A stretch of 64,000 nucleotides of DNA from NCBI GenBank assembly GCA_018675975.1, contig JABGXB010000002.1, positions 442,098-506,097 of the forward strand, given 5' to 3'. Below, in pieces: positions 54,105-63,446 of the stretch (its first letter is position 1; each line of letters begins with the position of its first letter). Position numbers and translations under genes: made by a program. The notes under the pieces are model-generated. The model had not been told where the DNA came from and searched no databases. It saw nothing but the letters and a program-made list of their open reading frames with translations. This stretch comes from Candidatus Woesearchaeota archaeon (lineage in GTDB: Archaea > Nanobdellota > Nanobdellia > Woesearchaeales > JABGXB01).

Positions 54105-55240
54105 ACTCTTTTATATTTAATTATTGTATTGGTTTCTTTTCCAATTATTATTTCATGTTTACTTTCAATTTTAAAGCCAATGGGTTCTAAATAATATCTG
54201 TCTGATTTTAATATTAATACTAATTTACTTTGTTTATTTTTTTTTAATAAGTAGTCAATTCTAATCCAAAAGTTTTCTATTTTTTTCCCAATTTTATCAC
54301 TTTCTGTTTTTTTAAATGAAATGTTTGGTTGTGTGATTATATAGTCAAATAAATGTTCTTCATATTTTATATCGATATCATTGAATAATATTTTTGTGAA
54401 TTTTATTGGTTTTAGGCCCATTACTTTTGCATTTTTTTGTGAATATAATACATTTTTTATTGCACTGTCATGGCCTATGAATTTGGTTTTTAATTCTTTT
54501 AAATTGTCAAGTGAAATAATATATTCTAATATATTAAAATCAAATAATTCTTTGATTTTTAAAATACCAAATATATTCTTTCTATAATAATTTGTTGACA
54601 TTTCTTTTTGTGATAATGCTGATTCTATTAATGTTATTCCTGTATCACAAAAAGGGTCTAATATTGTTTTATTTGAAATCTTTTTTTCATTTTCAATTAA
54701 AATTTGATATGCGGCATATGCAATATTTCCTTTTAGTGAATTAATTGAATTGTGTAATTTATATTCTCTTTTTGATAAATCTATTTCTGAAAAATCAATT
54801 CCTACCATAAAAATTGTTTTGTCAATATATCCATAAAAATTAATGGTGGGATTAGATAAATTTACTTTTATATTATATTTGGTACATATTTTTGTTCCAA
54901 TTTCTCTTTCTAAGTCTTGTTTTTTATAATTTTCATTTTTTGAAATAAACTTAGTTGCCATTGATTGAGTTTCTAAATTAAGTTTTTTTATTATTGAAAA
55001 TTCAGAATCATTAATTTCAAAAGAGTTTTCAAAATCACTTAATTTTATTTTTGTTAAGACTAATCCAATTTTAAAGAATGATTTTGATAAATATATTAAT
55101 TTAATTATTTGTTTATAGTTTTCTACTTTAAAAATTAAACAATTATTTAAAGTTTCAATTTTATCTGTATTTAAAAGAGATTTTATTTCATCTATGGCAA
55201 AACGTTCCATGCCATTACTTATTATTCCAAATGCTTTCAT
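54101..55240 (-). CDS. THUMP-domain RNA methyltransferase-like protein with degenerate motifs
   Basis: The 379 residues show a THUMP-type N-terminal half (to about 150), then a KREYKLHNSINSLKG linker, SAM motif I as ILDPFCDTGITLIESA (family D-P-F-C-G-S-G-T) and motif IV as YIITQPNIS, where N-P-P-Y/F is normal. The Trm14/TrmN/RlmL group makes m2G in tRNA or rRNA using that motif. Loss of N-P-P argues that catalysis is lost or altered, while RNA binding may remain. Directly abuts topA with no gap; probably co-transcribed. Confidence 0.75.
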   Translation of the reverse strand: MKAFGIISNGMERFAIDEIKSLLNTDKIETLNNCLIFKVENYKQIIKLIYLSKSFFKIGLVLTKIKLSDFENSFEINDSEFSIIKKLNLETQSMATKFISKNENYKKQDLEREIGTKICTKYNIKVNLSNPTINFYGYIDKTIFMVGIDFSEIDLSKREYKLHNSINSLKGNIAYAAYQILIENEKKISNKTILDPFCDTGITLIESALSQKEMSTNYYRKNIFGILKIKELFDFNILEYIISLDNLKELKTKFIGHDSAIKNVLYSQKNAKVMGLKPIKFTKILFNDIDIKYEEHLFDYIITQPNISFKKTESDKIGKKIENFWIRIDYLLKKNKQSKLVLILKSDRYYLEPIGFKIESKHEIIIGKETNTIIKYKRV

Positions 55241-57451
55241 TTATGCTAGTATCTCATTTCTATTATTATTGTTATTAGATTTCATTATATTTTTACATTT
55301 GGGATAATTATTACAACCATAAAATGTTCCATAAATTCCTTTTCTTTTAATCATGATTCCATCTTTACACTTATTGCATGCACTTCCTTCAATTTCATCT
55401 TTTTCATTTTCTTCTGATTCTTCTTTTCCTGGACATTCTTTATTTATACATAAAATTTGTTCGATTTTTCTTCCTTTTTTATTTGCTAATTTAATAAGTG
55501 GATAATTATCATGTTCACAAACTTTGTCTGTAGATATTATTTTTTTTCCACTAGGTATACTAATTGTAGTTTTACATTCTGGATAACTATTACATGCAAT
55601 AAATTCTCCAAATTTTCCTTTTCTCAAGGATAATTGTCCCATTTGACATTTTGGACATAATCCATAAGTATTTTTTTCATTTAATGCAATAATATTGGCT
55701 TGATAGATTTCTTTTCCAATTTCTTTTTCTTTTTTAATAAATTCTTCACAAACTTTTTTAATTATTTTTTTTGTTTCGTCTAATACACTTTCATATTGAA
55801 TTTTTTTGTCATATATTTTTTGCATATCTTCTTCTAATTTTCTAGTCATTTCTATACTTAAGATTTCAGGACAATATTTTTCTAATGTTTCAACTATTTT
55901 TTGTCCAAGTTTTGTAACTTCAATTGATTTACTATCTAAATATTTTCTTTGAAATAATTGTTGTAAAATTACGGATCTTGTTTGTTTAGTTCCGATATTA
56001 TTTTTTTCAAGTGCACTTATTATGCTAGCTTCAGTATATCTTTTTGGTGGTTTAGTTTCTTTATCTTCTTTTATTGTTTTTTTATTTATTACGATTTCAT
56101 TTTTTTTTATATCTGGTAAAGTAACTTCTTCTAATTTTAAATGTGGTCTGTATAATTCATACCATCCTTCTTCAACTGTTCTTGTTCCTTTTAATATGAA
56201 TGGTTCTTTTTCAAAATCTACTGTAACTGTCATTGTTTCTCGCGTAGCATCGCTTCCAAATACTGCAAAAAACCTTTTTACAATTAAATCATATACTTTT
56301 AATAATCTTTTATCTTCAGTACCTGGTAATATACCTGTTGGATATATTGCCGGGTGTGCAGGATCATCTTTTTTTCCTTCAGTTGGTTTCAAATCTGTAC
56401 TTAATACTTTTTTTGTTAATTCTAAATATTGTTTTGATCTTGCAAGTGCATTTAATATTTCTTTTAAATCTAAATCTTTTGGATATTTTTGTGAACTTGT
56501 TCTTGGATAACTTATCCATCCATTTGAATATAATTCTTGTGCAATTTTTAATGTATCTTTAGGTGGTATTGCAAATACTTTATTTACTTCTAATTGTAAT
56601 TGTGTAAAATCAAATGGAACTGGTGGTTTTACTTTGAATTTTTTTCTTGTTATGTCTGTAACTTTACCGTCTTTTTTATTTACTTTATTAAATATTTCTT
56701 TAGCTCTTTTCTCTTCTTTGAATTTTTTTTCTTTATGTTCTAATTCTATATTATTTTTATTAATTTCACCTTGAATTTTTATTTCATGATATGGTTCTGG
56801 TATAAATACAGAAATTTCTTTTTCTCTTTCATTTAGAATTTTTAATGTTGGTCCTTGTACTCTACCTGATGACATTTGAATATGTTTTCCAGTAGCTGCT
56901 TTAATTGAACTTGTTAATGCTCTACTTATATTAATACCATAAAACCAATCTAGAAAATGTCTTGCAAGTCCTTGTTCTGCTTGACCCCAATTAAGTGTTT
57001 TTTCTTTATTTTCATATGATTTTTTTAATGTTGGTGCGGTAATTGCAGAATATTTCATTCTTTCTGCATCTTTTTTTTTACATGCATATTTTAATACATT
57101 ATATCCAATTATTTCTCCTTCAACATCATAATCGGTTGCAATTGTAAATTCGTCCGCTTCTTTTGCTAATTTTTTTACTGTCTCAATATATTTTCTAGTA
57201 TAATCTGCATCTTTATTAATTTCATAAATTGGTTTCCAATCACAATCAAAAATTGGATATTTATTTTTTACTTGGCTATTTAATACATATAAGTGACCTG
57301 CTGCAGCTGCTACTATGATTTCTTTATCTTTTATTTTTAGCCTATAATATGGAGTTCCCTTAAAATTTTCTTTTTTTGCTTTTCCACCTGATATTGCACC
57401 TGCTATTTTTTGTGCAACACTTGGTTTTTCAGCAATTATTAATTCAGTCAT
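55241..57451 (-). CDS. topA: DNA topoisomerase I (type IA)
   Basis: The 736 residues have an N-terminal Toprim (IIAEKPSVAQKIAGAI, DYDVEGEIIG), the core with catalytic Tyr315 in GWISYPRTSSQKYP, and three C-terminal Cys4 zinc ribbons (CPKC...CNSYPEC; CEHD...CINKEC; CNKC...CNNYPKC). It relaxes negatively supercoiled DNA through a single-strand break. No helicase domain, so it is not reverse gyrase, suggesting a non-hyperthermophile. It lies convergent to gyrA's neighbours and precedes the THUMP gene. Confidence 0.95.
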   Translation of the reverse strand: MTELIIAEKPSVAQKIAGAISGGKAKKENFKGTPYYRLKIKDKEIIVAAAAGHLYVLNSQVKNKYPIFDCDWKPIYEINKDADYTRKYIETVKKLAKEADEFTIATDYDVEGEIIGYNVLKYACKKKDAERMKYSAITAPTLKKSYENKEKTLNWGQAEQGLARHFLDWFYGINISRALTSSIKAATGKHIQMSSGRVQGPTLKILNEREKEISVFIPEPYHEIKIQGEINKNNIELEHKEKKFKEEKRAKEIFNKVNKKDGKVTDITRKKFKVKPPVPFDFTQLQLEVNKVFAIPPKDTLKIAQELYSNGWISYPRTSSQKYPKDLDLKEILNALARSKQYLELTKKVLSTDLKPTEGKKDDPAHPAIYPTGILPGTEDKRLLKVYDLIVKRFFAVFGSDATRETMTVTVDFEKEPFILKGTRTVEEGWYELYRPHLKLEEVTLPDIKKNEIVINKKTIKEDKETKPPKRYTEASIISALEKNNIGTKQTRSVILQQLFQRKYLDSKSIEVTKLGQKIVETLEKYCPEILSIEMTRKLEEDMQKIYDKKIQYESVLDETKKIIKKVCEEFIKKEKEIGKEIYQANIIALNEKNTYGLCPKCQMGQLSLRKGKFGEFIACNSYPECKTTISIPSGKKIISTDKVCEHDNYPLIKLANKKGRKIEQILCINKECPGKEESEENEKDEIEGSACNKCKDGIMIKRKGIYGTFYGCNNYPKCKNIMKSNNNNNRNEILA

Positions 57452-57544
57452 ATTTTTGTTAATTTTTTTTCTTTTTTAAATTTATTCAATTTTTAGCAAT
57501 ATTATAAGGATAATCTTTAAATATTGGACAAAAATCTTAATTTT

Positions 57545-59911
57545 ATGATGAATTTAAGAAAAATATGTTTTTTTTTAATATTAATTTTTGCTTGTAATTT
57601 TGTTTATGCAGATGAATCGGTTAATTTGCTTGCTGTTACTGAAATTGGTTTAAATAATCAATCTATTGGAACTTTGGCAAAAATGAAATTAAATGTTAAT
57701 AATGGGACTGGAAATATTTTTTTTAATACTTATCCTTTTTCGAGAGTAGATACGCAAATATCATCAAGAATTGCAAATAGTGTTGCTTGTAAATATATTT
57801 CTGATTGCAATCATTTTGATTATTACTATACTATTGACATTGATAGTTCATCAATTGGAGGGCCTAGTGCTGGTGCTGCAATTACTATTCTTACTATGTC
57901 AAAACTATTGAATCATGATATACATGATGATTTTGCAATAACTGGTACTATTAATAGTGGTGGTATTATTGGGCCTGTTGGTGGTATTGAAGAAAAAGTT
58001 AAGGCTGCAATAAATTCTGGTATGAAAAAAATTGTAATACCGTTTGGTGAAAATAAAATTAAAAAATTTAATGAAACAATGCCAAAATTATATTTTGATA
58101 ATGTAAAAGTTTTTTTTAAATCATATGAAAATTTTTTATTTTTTAAATCTAAATTAGAGAATGATTCTTTATTTGTATTAAACAATTCAAAACTTGATAA
58201 TTTTAAAAAATCATTTAATTATACTGATGTTACAATTGTATATTTAAATCATGTTGAGCCTATTTTTAAAATTGATTTTAAAACTGAAGTTAAGGAAACA
58301 GATCAATTTATTTCTTTTTTTAAAAAAAATTATAAGGCTCTTATAGAAGATTCAATTATTGAATATAAAGATGTTAAATTTGATTTTTATGTATATAATG
58401 ATAGTGTGAGTTTTAATAATATTTCAAATTTAAATGACTTAAGAAATGATTTTGATTATACTTTTGATTTAATTAAATTTGCTAATGAAAGTGGGGCTGA
58501 TTTAAGGACTTATGTTAATATTCTTGATGCATATGAATTTGCAACTGATTTAAATATTTTAAATGATACTTTATTTAATTTATCAATTTCAAACAAATAT
58601 AGTGATATTTTAAATATTCTTGCTGATGATTTATGTGGTGAATTTAATAATAATTTTAATGATTTTAATTTTGACAATTTAGACTATGAAAAATATAGTA
58701 AAATTGACTTCATATTTAAAGATAGAATGGATTTATTAAAAAATAATTCTTTAAAATTAAATGAGCTATTAAATTTAAAAAAGTATTATACTGCTGCGAG
58801 TATTTGTTTTTCAAATAGTATTGCTTTGGAATATATTAAATCAATTATTAATTATTCTAATGGTTTAAATGAATATTCTTATTATTTTAATGAATCTGAT
58901 ATACTTTTGAAAAATTATACAAATTATAAAATTGAAATAGATAATTTGAAAATTAATAGTTTAATTGATATTCAAACAATTGGTATAATAAAAAATAGAT
59001 TAATTGAAGTAAAGACTTATTTAGATTTTTTAACTCAAGATTCTTTTAATAAAACACCTGATGTTTATTTGTATAATTTGGCATTTGCTAAATATAGATT
59101 TAAAACTTCAAAGGCTTGGAAAGTTTTTTATAATACTGATAAAAATTTAAATTTAGATGATTCTGTTTTACAAACAAGTTGTAATTCAATTTTAGTTGAA
59201 GTTCAAGAACGATTTTCATATATTTCAACAATTTCTAATTTCCCTTTAAATGATTTAAAAAAAGAAGTTGACAATTTAAATAAATATTATTTTAGTGGTG
59301 ATTATGTTCAATGTATTTATGAGTCGGCAGTTTTGAAGGCAAGATTAGATAATGTTTTAACTTCTGGTGGTTTTAGTACTGATGATTTAATTGGTTTTTA
59401 TGAAATTAAAAAATCAATTGTTAAAAATAATTTAAATGCTCAATTAAATAGAGGTTATTTTCCTATTTTAGGATATAGTTATTTAGAATATGCAGATTAT
59501 TTAAAAAATGATTCAATAGGTCAAGCATTACATTTTTTATCTCTTTCACTTGAATTAAATAATATTGATATTTATTTGCCTTCTGATTTGAAAAGTAATG
59601 GTTTTTTAAAACCTGCAATTAATGGGACTTTTATTATGGACAATGGTGATTTAAATAATTCATTATATTTTAGTATTTTTTTGATTTTAACCTTATTAAC
59701 TTTTTCATTTTTTAGAAGAAATACTATTAATTTAAAATTAAATAATGAACAAAAAAAACAATTAGAAGAAAAAAATAATATTTTAGTTGTAAAGCCAGAG
59801 CATGATAATTTATTATTTAATGAAAAATTAAATAAAAAAATAAATACATTTTCAAATGATTTATTTGATGATAGTTTTAGAAAAAAATTATTTAAAAAGT
59901 TAAAAAAATAA
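57545..59911 (+). CDS. Secreted Lon-like (S16) protease, membrane-anchored
   Basis: The 788 residues have a signal peptide (1-21) and then an S16 domain. Ser108 lies in GGPSAGAAI, and Lys151 in EEKVKAA is 43 residues later, the same spacing as the Lon Ser/Lys dyad. There is no AAA+ domain. About 550 helical residues and a C-terminal membrane helix (about 705-725) with a Lys-rich tail follow. The protease therefore probably faces outside, cleaving surface proteins without ATP. ATG at 57545 with TTTAAATAT about 25 nt before it; the in-frame TTG at 57524 overlaps that box. Confidence 0.83.
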   Translation: MMNLRKICFFLILIFACNFVYADESVNLLAVTEIGLNNQSIGTLAKMKLNVNNGTGNIFFNTYPFSRVDTQISSRIANSVACKYISDCNHFDYYYTIDIDSSSIGGPSAGAAITILTMSKLLNHDIHDDFAITGTINSGGIIGPVGGIEEKVKAAINSGMKKIVIPFGENKIKKFNETMPKLYFDNVKVFFKSYENFLFFKSKLENDSLFVLNNSKLDNFKKSFNYTDVTIVYLNHVEPIFKIDFKTEVKETDQFISFFKKNYKALIEDSIIEYKDVKFDFYVYNDSVSFNNISNLNDLRNDFDYTFDLIKFANESGADLRTYVNILDAYEFATDLNILNDTLFNLSISNKYSDILNILADDLCGEFNNNFNDFNFDNLDYEKYSKIDFIFKDRMDLLKNNSLKLNELLNLKKYYTAASICFSNSIALEYIKSIINYSNGLNEYSYYFNESDILLKNYTNYKIEIDNLKINSLIDIQTIGIIKNRLIEVKTYLDFLTQDSFNKTPDVYLYNLAFAKYRFKTSKAWKVFYNTDKNLNLDDSVLQTSCNSILVEVQERFSYISTISNFPLNDLKKEVDNLNKYYFSGDYVQCIYESAVLKARLDNVLTSGGFSTDDLIGFYEIKKSIVKNNLNAQLNRGYFPILGYSYLEYADYLKNDSIGQALHFLSLSLELNNIDIYLPSDLKSNGFLKPAINGTFIMDNGDLNNSLYFSIFLILTLLTFSFFRRNTINLKLNNEQKKQLEEKNNILVVKPEHDNLLFNEKLNKKINTFSNDLFDDSFRKKLFKKLKK

Positions 59912-60556
59912 TTATTCAATTATTTTAGTAAATTCATGTTTTTCTAAAATTATGGTTTTTCTATCATCATCCCATGCCATATTTTCTAAATTGTCATGAT
60001 CTTTATTTTTTGCTTGTTTAATTGGTTTTATATTTTCAGTATAAAATTTATGGCTATTAGGTATATTGAAAAATGCACTTACTAAAAATGAAGATATTAG
60101 TAAAAGTCCATCAACTCCCAAATTATAGAGTATTTCAGTTCCTGATGATATGTTTTGATTTTGTAAATACTCCATTATACCAAACCCAATTACTGTTCTC
60201 AGACCATAACCTTCAAGTTTTATTTTTTCTTGATTTTGTAAATTCACAATTTCAGACATTTTATCTTGTTGATTTTGATTTAATAGTTGTTCATCTTCTA
60301 ATTCAGCGAATGATGTATCGATTGCGCTTGTTAATGTTATTTTATTTCCATAATTTGTACCCAAACCAGTTGATACTGCTGCATATACATCCGTTAATCC
60401 AGTTAGATAAAGTAAATAGAATGGTACTGTGTACACTGCTATATTTTTCAAATCATCCACTGTTTCTTTTGGATTGAATAGTGAACAAAGGGTTTGAAAT
60501 TTAGTTGGTTCTGTTATTTGTTGTTTAAATGCACATATTTTTTTATAACTTAACAT
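59912..60556 (-). CDS. Small integral membrane protein, unknown
   Basis: The 214 residues have one to two hydrophobic segments near residues 36-65 (IAVYTVPFYLLYLTGLTDVYAA) and two near 120-165 (IGFGIMEYL, LGVDGLLLISSFLVSAFF), and a charged C-terminal tail. A Gln/Glu-rich loop lies between. TTTTTATAAAT stands about 30 nt before the ATG. It directly abuts the Lon-like gene convergently. No family recognised. Confidence 0.6.
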   Translation of the reverse strand: MLSYKKICAFKQQITEPTKFQTLCSLFNPKETVDDLKNIAVYTVPFYLLYLTGLTDVYAAVSTGLGTNYGNKITLTSAIDTSFAELEDEQLLNQNQQDKMSEIVNLQNQEKIKLEGYGLRTVIGFGIMEYLQNQNISSGTEILYNLGVDGLLLISSFLVSAFFNIPNSHKFYTENIKPIKQAKNKDHDNLENMAWDDDRKTIILEKHEFTKIIE

Positions 60557-60606
60557 GACTTTTATTTTTTATTTGAATTTATAAAAATTATTGTGTTTTT
60601 ATACAT

Positions 60607-62034
60607 TTATTGAAAATTAATTTTTTCACATATCTTTTTTAGAATTTGATTATTAAAAATTATGTGACATGGTTCTATATTTTCTGTTTCATTATATCTT
60701 CGTTTTATATCAATTTGAATTCTTTCTAAATATGTCATATCATGTTTATGATTTTTATTTAATTTACAGTTTTTTTTTTTTCCTATTGCACTATATCCAT
60801 TTTTTGAATAGAATTTATATTTGTGACTTATGTTTTGTGCAAGTATCATAATATATCCTTCTTTAATGTGCATATCTATGTGATCTAAGTTTATTGTTGG
60901 TGCTACATTTATGTCAGATAAATAATTTACTTCAACCCATGTATTTGTTTTTAATGCACAATGTGTTATATTTTCAGATTTTGCAATATTAATTATTTTT
61001 AAAGATGTTGGATTTGAATTTCCTGAATTATTATCTATTTTTATTGTTGTGCTAATACTTATGATTAAAATTATTATTATTGATATTATTGCAATGTATT
61101 TATTTACATTAATATTTGATTTATTTTTAATTAATTCATTTATTCCATATGTACTATAATAAACAACTGGTAATATTAAATTAAATAAATATCTTTCAAC
61201 TTTTACTGGTACACTAAAATAGATATATAATTGTATTATGGTATATATTATTAAAATCCAATCAATTTTTTGTAATGGTTTTATTTTTATTTGTTTAATT
61301 CTTTTGTATATTCCATAAATTAAAAATGGAAATATTATATTAAATAAGATTAAAAAATTACTCCAACCCCATACAAATGGTAAATAATCTCTAAATTTTA
61401 CGTTTAATGCATAACCATTTGCAATACTGGTAAAAAAATTCCCATAATTTATATAATTAAAAATAAACCATGGTGCAATTATTATTGCAAATGTTATTAT
61501 ATTTTTTATTATGTTTTTCTTTCTATCAAAAAAAATAAAAATTGCATTATAGAGATTGGTATATTTACATAAAAAAGCTAATCCAAACATATATCCACTA
61601 TTTTTATTATTTAAGATTAATGTTATTGAAAATAATAATAGGGTTAATGATAATAATTCAGTTCCTTCTATTAATCCCATTAAAAGTGTAAATGGGTTTA
61701 ACATAAATGCATAAAATAATATTTCATTTAATTTTACTGTTTTTGAAAATTTATAACATGCAATTGCAAAAAGAGATGATATTAAAAATATATATATATA
61801 TTCAGCAAATTTACTTGCACCAAATATCATTAATGTAAATGGCATTAATGGTGCCCGATATGTTTCAAAATATTGTTCTAATCCTAACCAATATTTGGCA
61901 TTAATTACATAGGCCGCAAAATCCCAACCCATATATATGTAGTGATATAAAATAAAAAATATTGTAGAAATTATATATAATATTAAAAATTCTTTATTTT
62001 TGAGTATGTATTCTTTAATCTTATTATAACTCAT
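60607..62034 (-). CDS. GT-C family membrane glycosyltransferase-like protein
   Basis: The 475 residues have about ten membrane helices. The first outer loop has MGWDFAAYVINAKYWLG with the GT-C Asp, then YRAPLMPF, and later EGTELLSL and LCKYTN, as in the PMT/ArnT-like GT39/GT83 type. Such enzymes move sugars from polyprenyl-phosphate donors onto proteins or lipids on the outer face. The last about 120 residues are soluble. Its ATG overlaps the stop of the AbrB-PhoU gene, so the two are co-expressed. Confidence 0.75.
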   Translation of the reverse strand: MSYNKIKEYILKNKEFLILYIISTIFFILYHYIYMGWDFAAYVINAKYWLGLEQYFETYRAPLMPFTLMIFGASKFAEYIYIFLISSLFAIACYKFSKTVKLNEILFYAFMLNPFTLLMGLIEGTELLSLTLLLFSITLILNNKNSGYMFGLAFLCKYTNLYNAIFIFFDRKKNIIKNIITFAIIIAPWFIFNYINYGNFFTSIANGYALNVKFRDYLPFVWGWSNFLILFNIIFPFLIYGIYKRIKQIKIKPLQKIDWILIIYTIIQLYIYFSVPVKVERYLFNLILPVVYYSTYGINELIKNKSNINVNKYIAIISIIIILIISISTTIKIDNNSGNSNPTSLKIINIAKSENITHCALKTNTWVEVNYLSDINVAPTINLDHIDMHIKEGYIMILAQNISHKYKFYSKNGYSAIGKKKNCKLNKNHKHDMTYLERIQIDIKRRYNETENIEPCHIIFNNQILKKICEKINFQ

Positions 62035-62960
62035 TTTTTATTTTTGTCTTCAACACTATCTAACATTATTTTTGCGATATTTCTTATGTGGTCGACCATT
62101 TGTACCATGTGAATTGTACTTTCGGGTGTGTTTTTATTATTTATGATCATTTCATTGATTTCGTCTCTTTCACCCATTATAGTATTTGCCAATTCTTTAT
62201 TATTTGTAAAATATGCTTTCATTGTTTTTAAATAATATTCTTCAATTTTTAGGAAAGTATCTTGTAATTGTTTTGTTTTTTTCTTTTTAGAATCAATTTC
62301 TTTTGCTATTTTTTTTACAAAATCTGCAACATTTTCTAAATTTTTAGCCATCCACCATACTGATATGGTTTCTACTGAACTTAATTTATGTGGATTATTT
62401 GGATTTTCAAGTATTGATCTTATTAATCTTGATACTAAAAAATATAATTTGTCTACTTCATAATCTCTAAATTCTAGTGATTTTAATGTTGTTAAATCAT
62501 CATTTTTAAGATCAATTATCATACTTCTTGCAATCATATCCATTCTTCTTAATGTATTTGCAATTGAAAATTCATTTAAATTTAAATAATCTCTAGCAAC
62601 TAAACAACTATTTGTTTGTTCAGTTACTTCTAATGCTAAAAAATTTTGTAATATTTTTCTTATATCATCTAATTTTTCATTTAATTCTGTACCGTGAAAT
62701 CTAAATACATTATAATTATTAATATATGCTGAAATAGTAGCTCTTCTTAGATAGTTTATGTTTTTTTTATCTACATTAAAAGATATTTCTTTTACTTCTT
62801 CTCTGTCAACATTTTCTGTTGTAGATAATTCTAAACAATTTTTATTTGGTTTTAAAAATATTAAATCTCCTTTTTTTAAATTATTTGCTTTAATCCATTT
62901 TTTTGGTATTGAAACTGTGTATGTATCTGCACCAGTTTTAACCAATTTTCTTGTTTCCAT
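62031..62960 (-). CDS. AbrB-PhoU fusion regulator
   Basis: The 309 residues open with a SpoVT-AbrB DNA-binding domain (RKLVKTGADTYTVSIPKKW, LKKGDLIFLKP), followed by two PhoU-type three-helix repeats (about 95-190 and 205-300; RRMDMIARSMI, VDHIRNIAKIM). This fusion is common in archaea and is linked to phosphate-responsive control, although the role is little tested. AGGGG lies 8 nt before the ATG. A palindrome over its TATA box suggests self-regulation. It is translationally coupled to a membrane glycosyltransferase gene. Confidence 0.85.
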   Translation of the reverse strand: METRKLVKTGADTYTVSIPKKWIKANNLKKGDLIFLKPNKNCLELSTTENVDREEVKEISFNVDKKNINYLRRATISAYINNYNVFRFHGTELNEKLDDIRKILQNFLALEVTEQTNSCLVARDYLNLNEFSIANTLRRMDMIARSMIIDLKNDDLTTLKSLEFRDYEVDKLYFLVSRLIRSILENPNNPHKLSSVETISVWWMAKNLENVADFVKKIAKEIDSKKKKTKQLQDTFLKIEEYYLKTMKAYFTNNKELANTIMGERDEINEMIINNKNTPESTIHMVQMVDHIRNIAKIMLDSVEDKNKK

Positions 62961-62978
62961 TAAGACCCCTTTTCAAAT

Positions 62979-63009
62979 AACGTATTCTATATAAAATACG
63001 TTACGTATT
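62979..63009. promoter_or_regulatory. Palindromic operator spanning divergent promoters
   Basis: AACGTAT (62979-62985) and ATACGTT (62996-63002) form a perfect 7-bp inverted repeat around TTTATATAG, the TATA box of the AbrB-PhoU gene read on the minus strand. A further CGTAT half-site (63004-63008) forms ATACG-TTA-CGTAT with the second arm and touches GATATATAAAG, the TATA box of the gene at 63042. Three half-sites could control both promoters. Confidence 0.65.
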
Positions 63010-63041
63010 GATATATAAAGTTTTTTATTCTAATTAATTAT

Positions 63042-63446
63042 ATGAATTTATTAGATTGGGCTGAAGATTATTTTAGACATAGAGATTTAATTCTATGTCA
63101 AATAGAAACTATTGTAAAAAATAAAGATAATTTAATAATTAGACATAATGATGGAATAGTAAAAAAAATTTATATAACTGATTATATTAATAATTTTGAT
63201 TTTAGTTTAGATGGTGATGTAAATAATATTTTTGTTTTAAATAATAAAAAGAATTTAAATTTTTTAATAAATCACTGGGATGAATTATCTAAACATAAAA
63301 ATTTATCTTTTTATTTTATTAATCCGGATAGTTCTATTGATAAACTTTGGATTATTTCACCTTATATTCATTCTAAAATTTGTGAGCCTGATAATATTGA
63401 AAGAAGTTTAAATTCATTATTTTCATCTGTTTGTGAAATTAAATAG
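63042..63446 (+). CDS. Hypothetical protein sharing the AbrB-PhoU operator
   Basis: The 134 residues start MNLLDWAEDYFRHRDLIL. No signal peptide, mixed alpha/beta, with one WDELSKHKNLSFYFINPD segment that suggests a compact fold. ATATATAAAG lies about 25-30 nt before ATG, so it is probably leaderless. The divergent regulator gene and shared operator imply joint control. Its end overlaps the agmatinase-family gene by 8 nt. Function unknown. Confidence 0.65.
   Translation: MNLLDWAEDYFRHRDLILCQIETIVKNKDNLIIRHNDGIVKKIYITDYINNFDFSLDGDVNNIFVLNNKKNLNFLINHWDELSKHKNLSFYFINPDSSIDKLWIISPYIHSKICEPDNIERSLNSLFSSVCEIK

Noticed and set aside
56022-56510. Plus-strand frame of 162 codons within topA
   Set aside because: Antisense shadow of the topoisomerase core, which has the catalytic Tyr and zinc ribbons in the minus frame.
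57524-57544. TTG start for the Lon-like protease
   Set aside because: It overlaps the TATA box; the ATG at 57545 begins directly before the signal peptide.
60073-60477. Plus-strand frame of 134 codons opposite the 59912 membrane gene
   Set aside because: The minus frame has promoter, start and membrane topology; the plus frame lacks any start signal.
60768-60782. T-run suspected as a terminator
   Set aside because: It encodes Lys codons within the GT-C gene on the minus strand.
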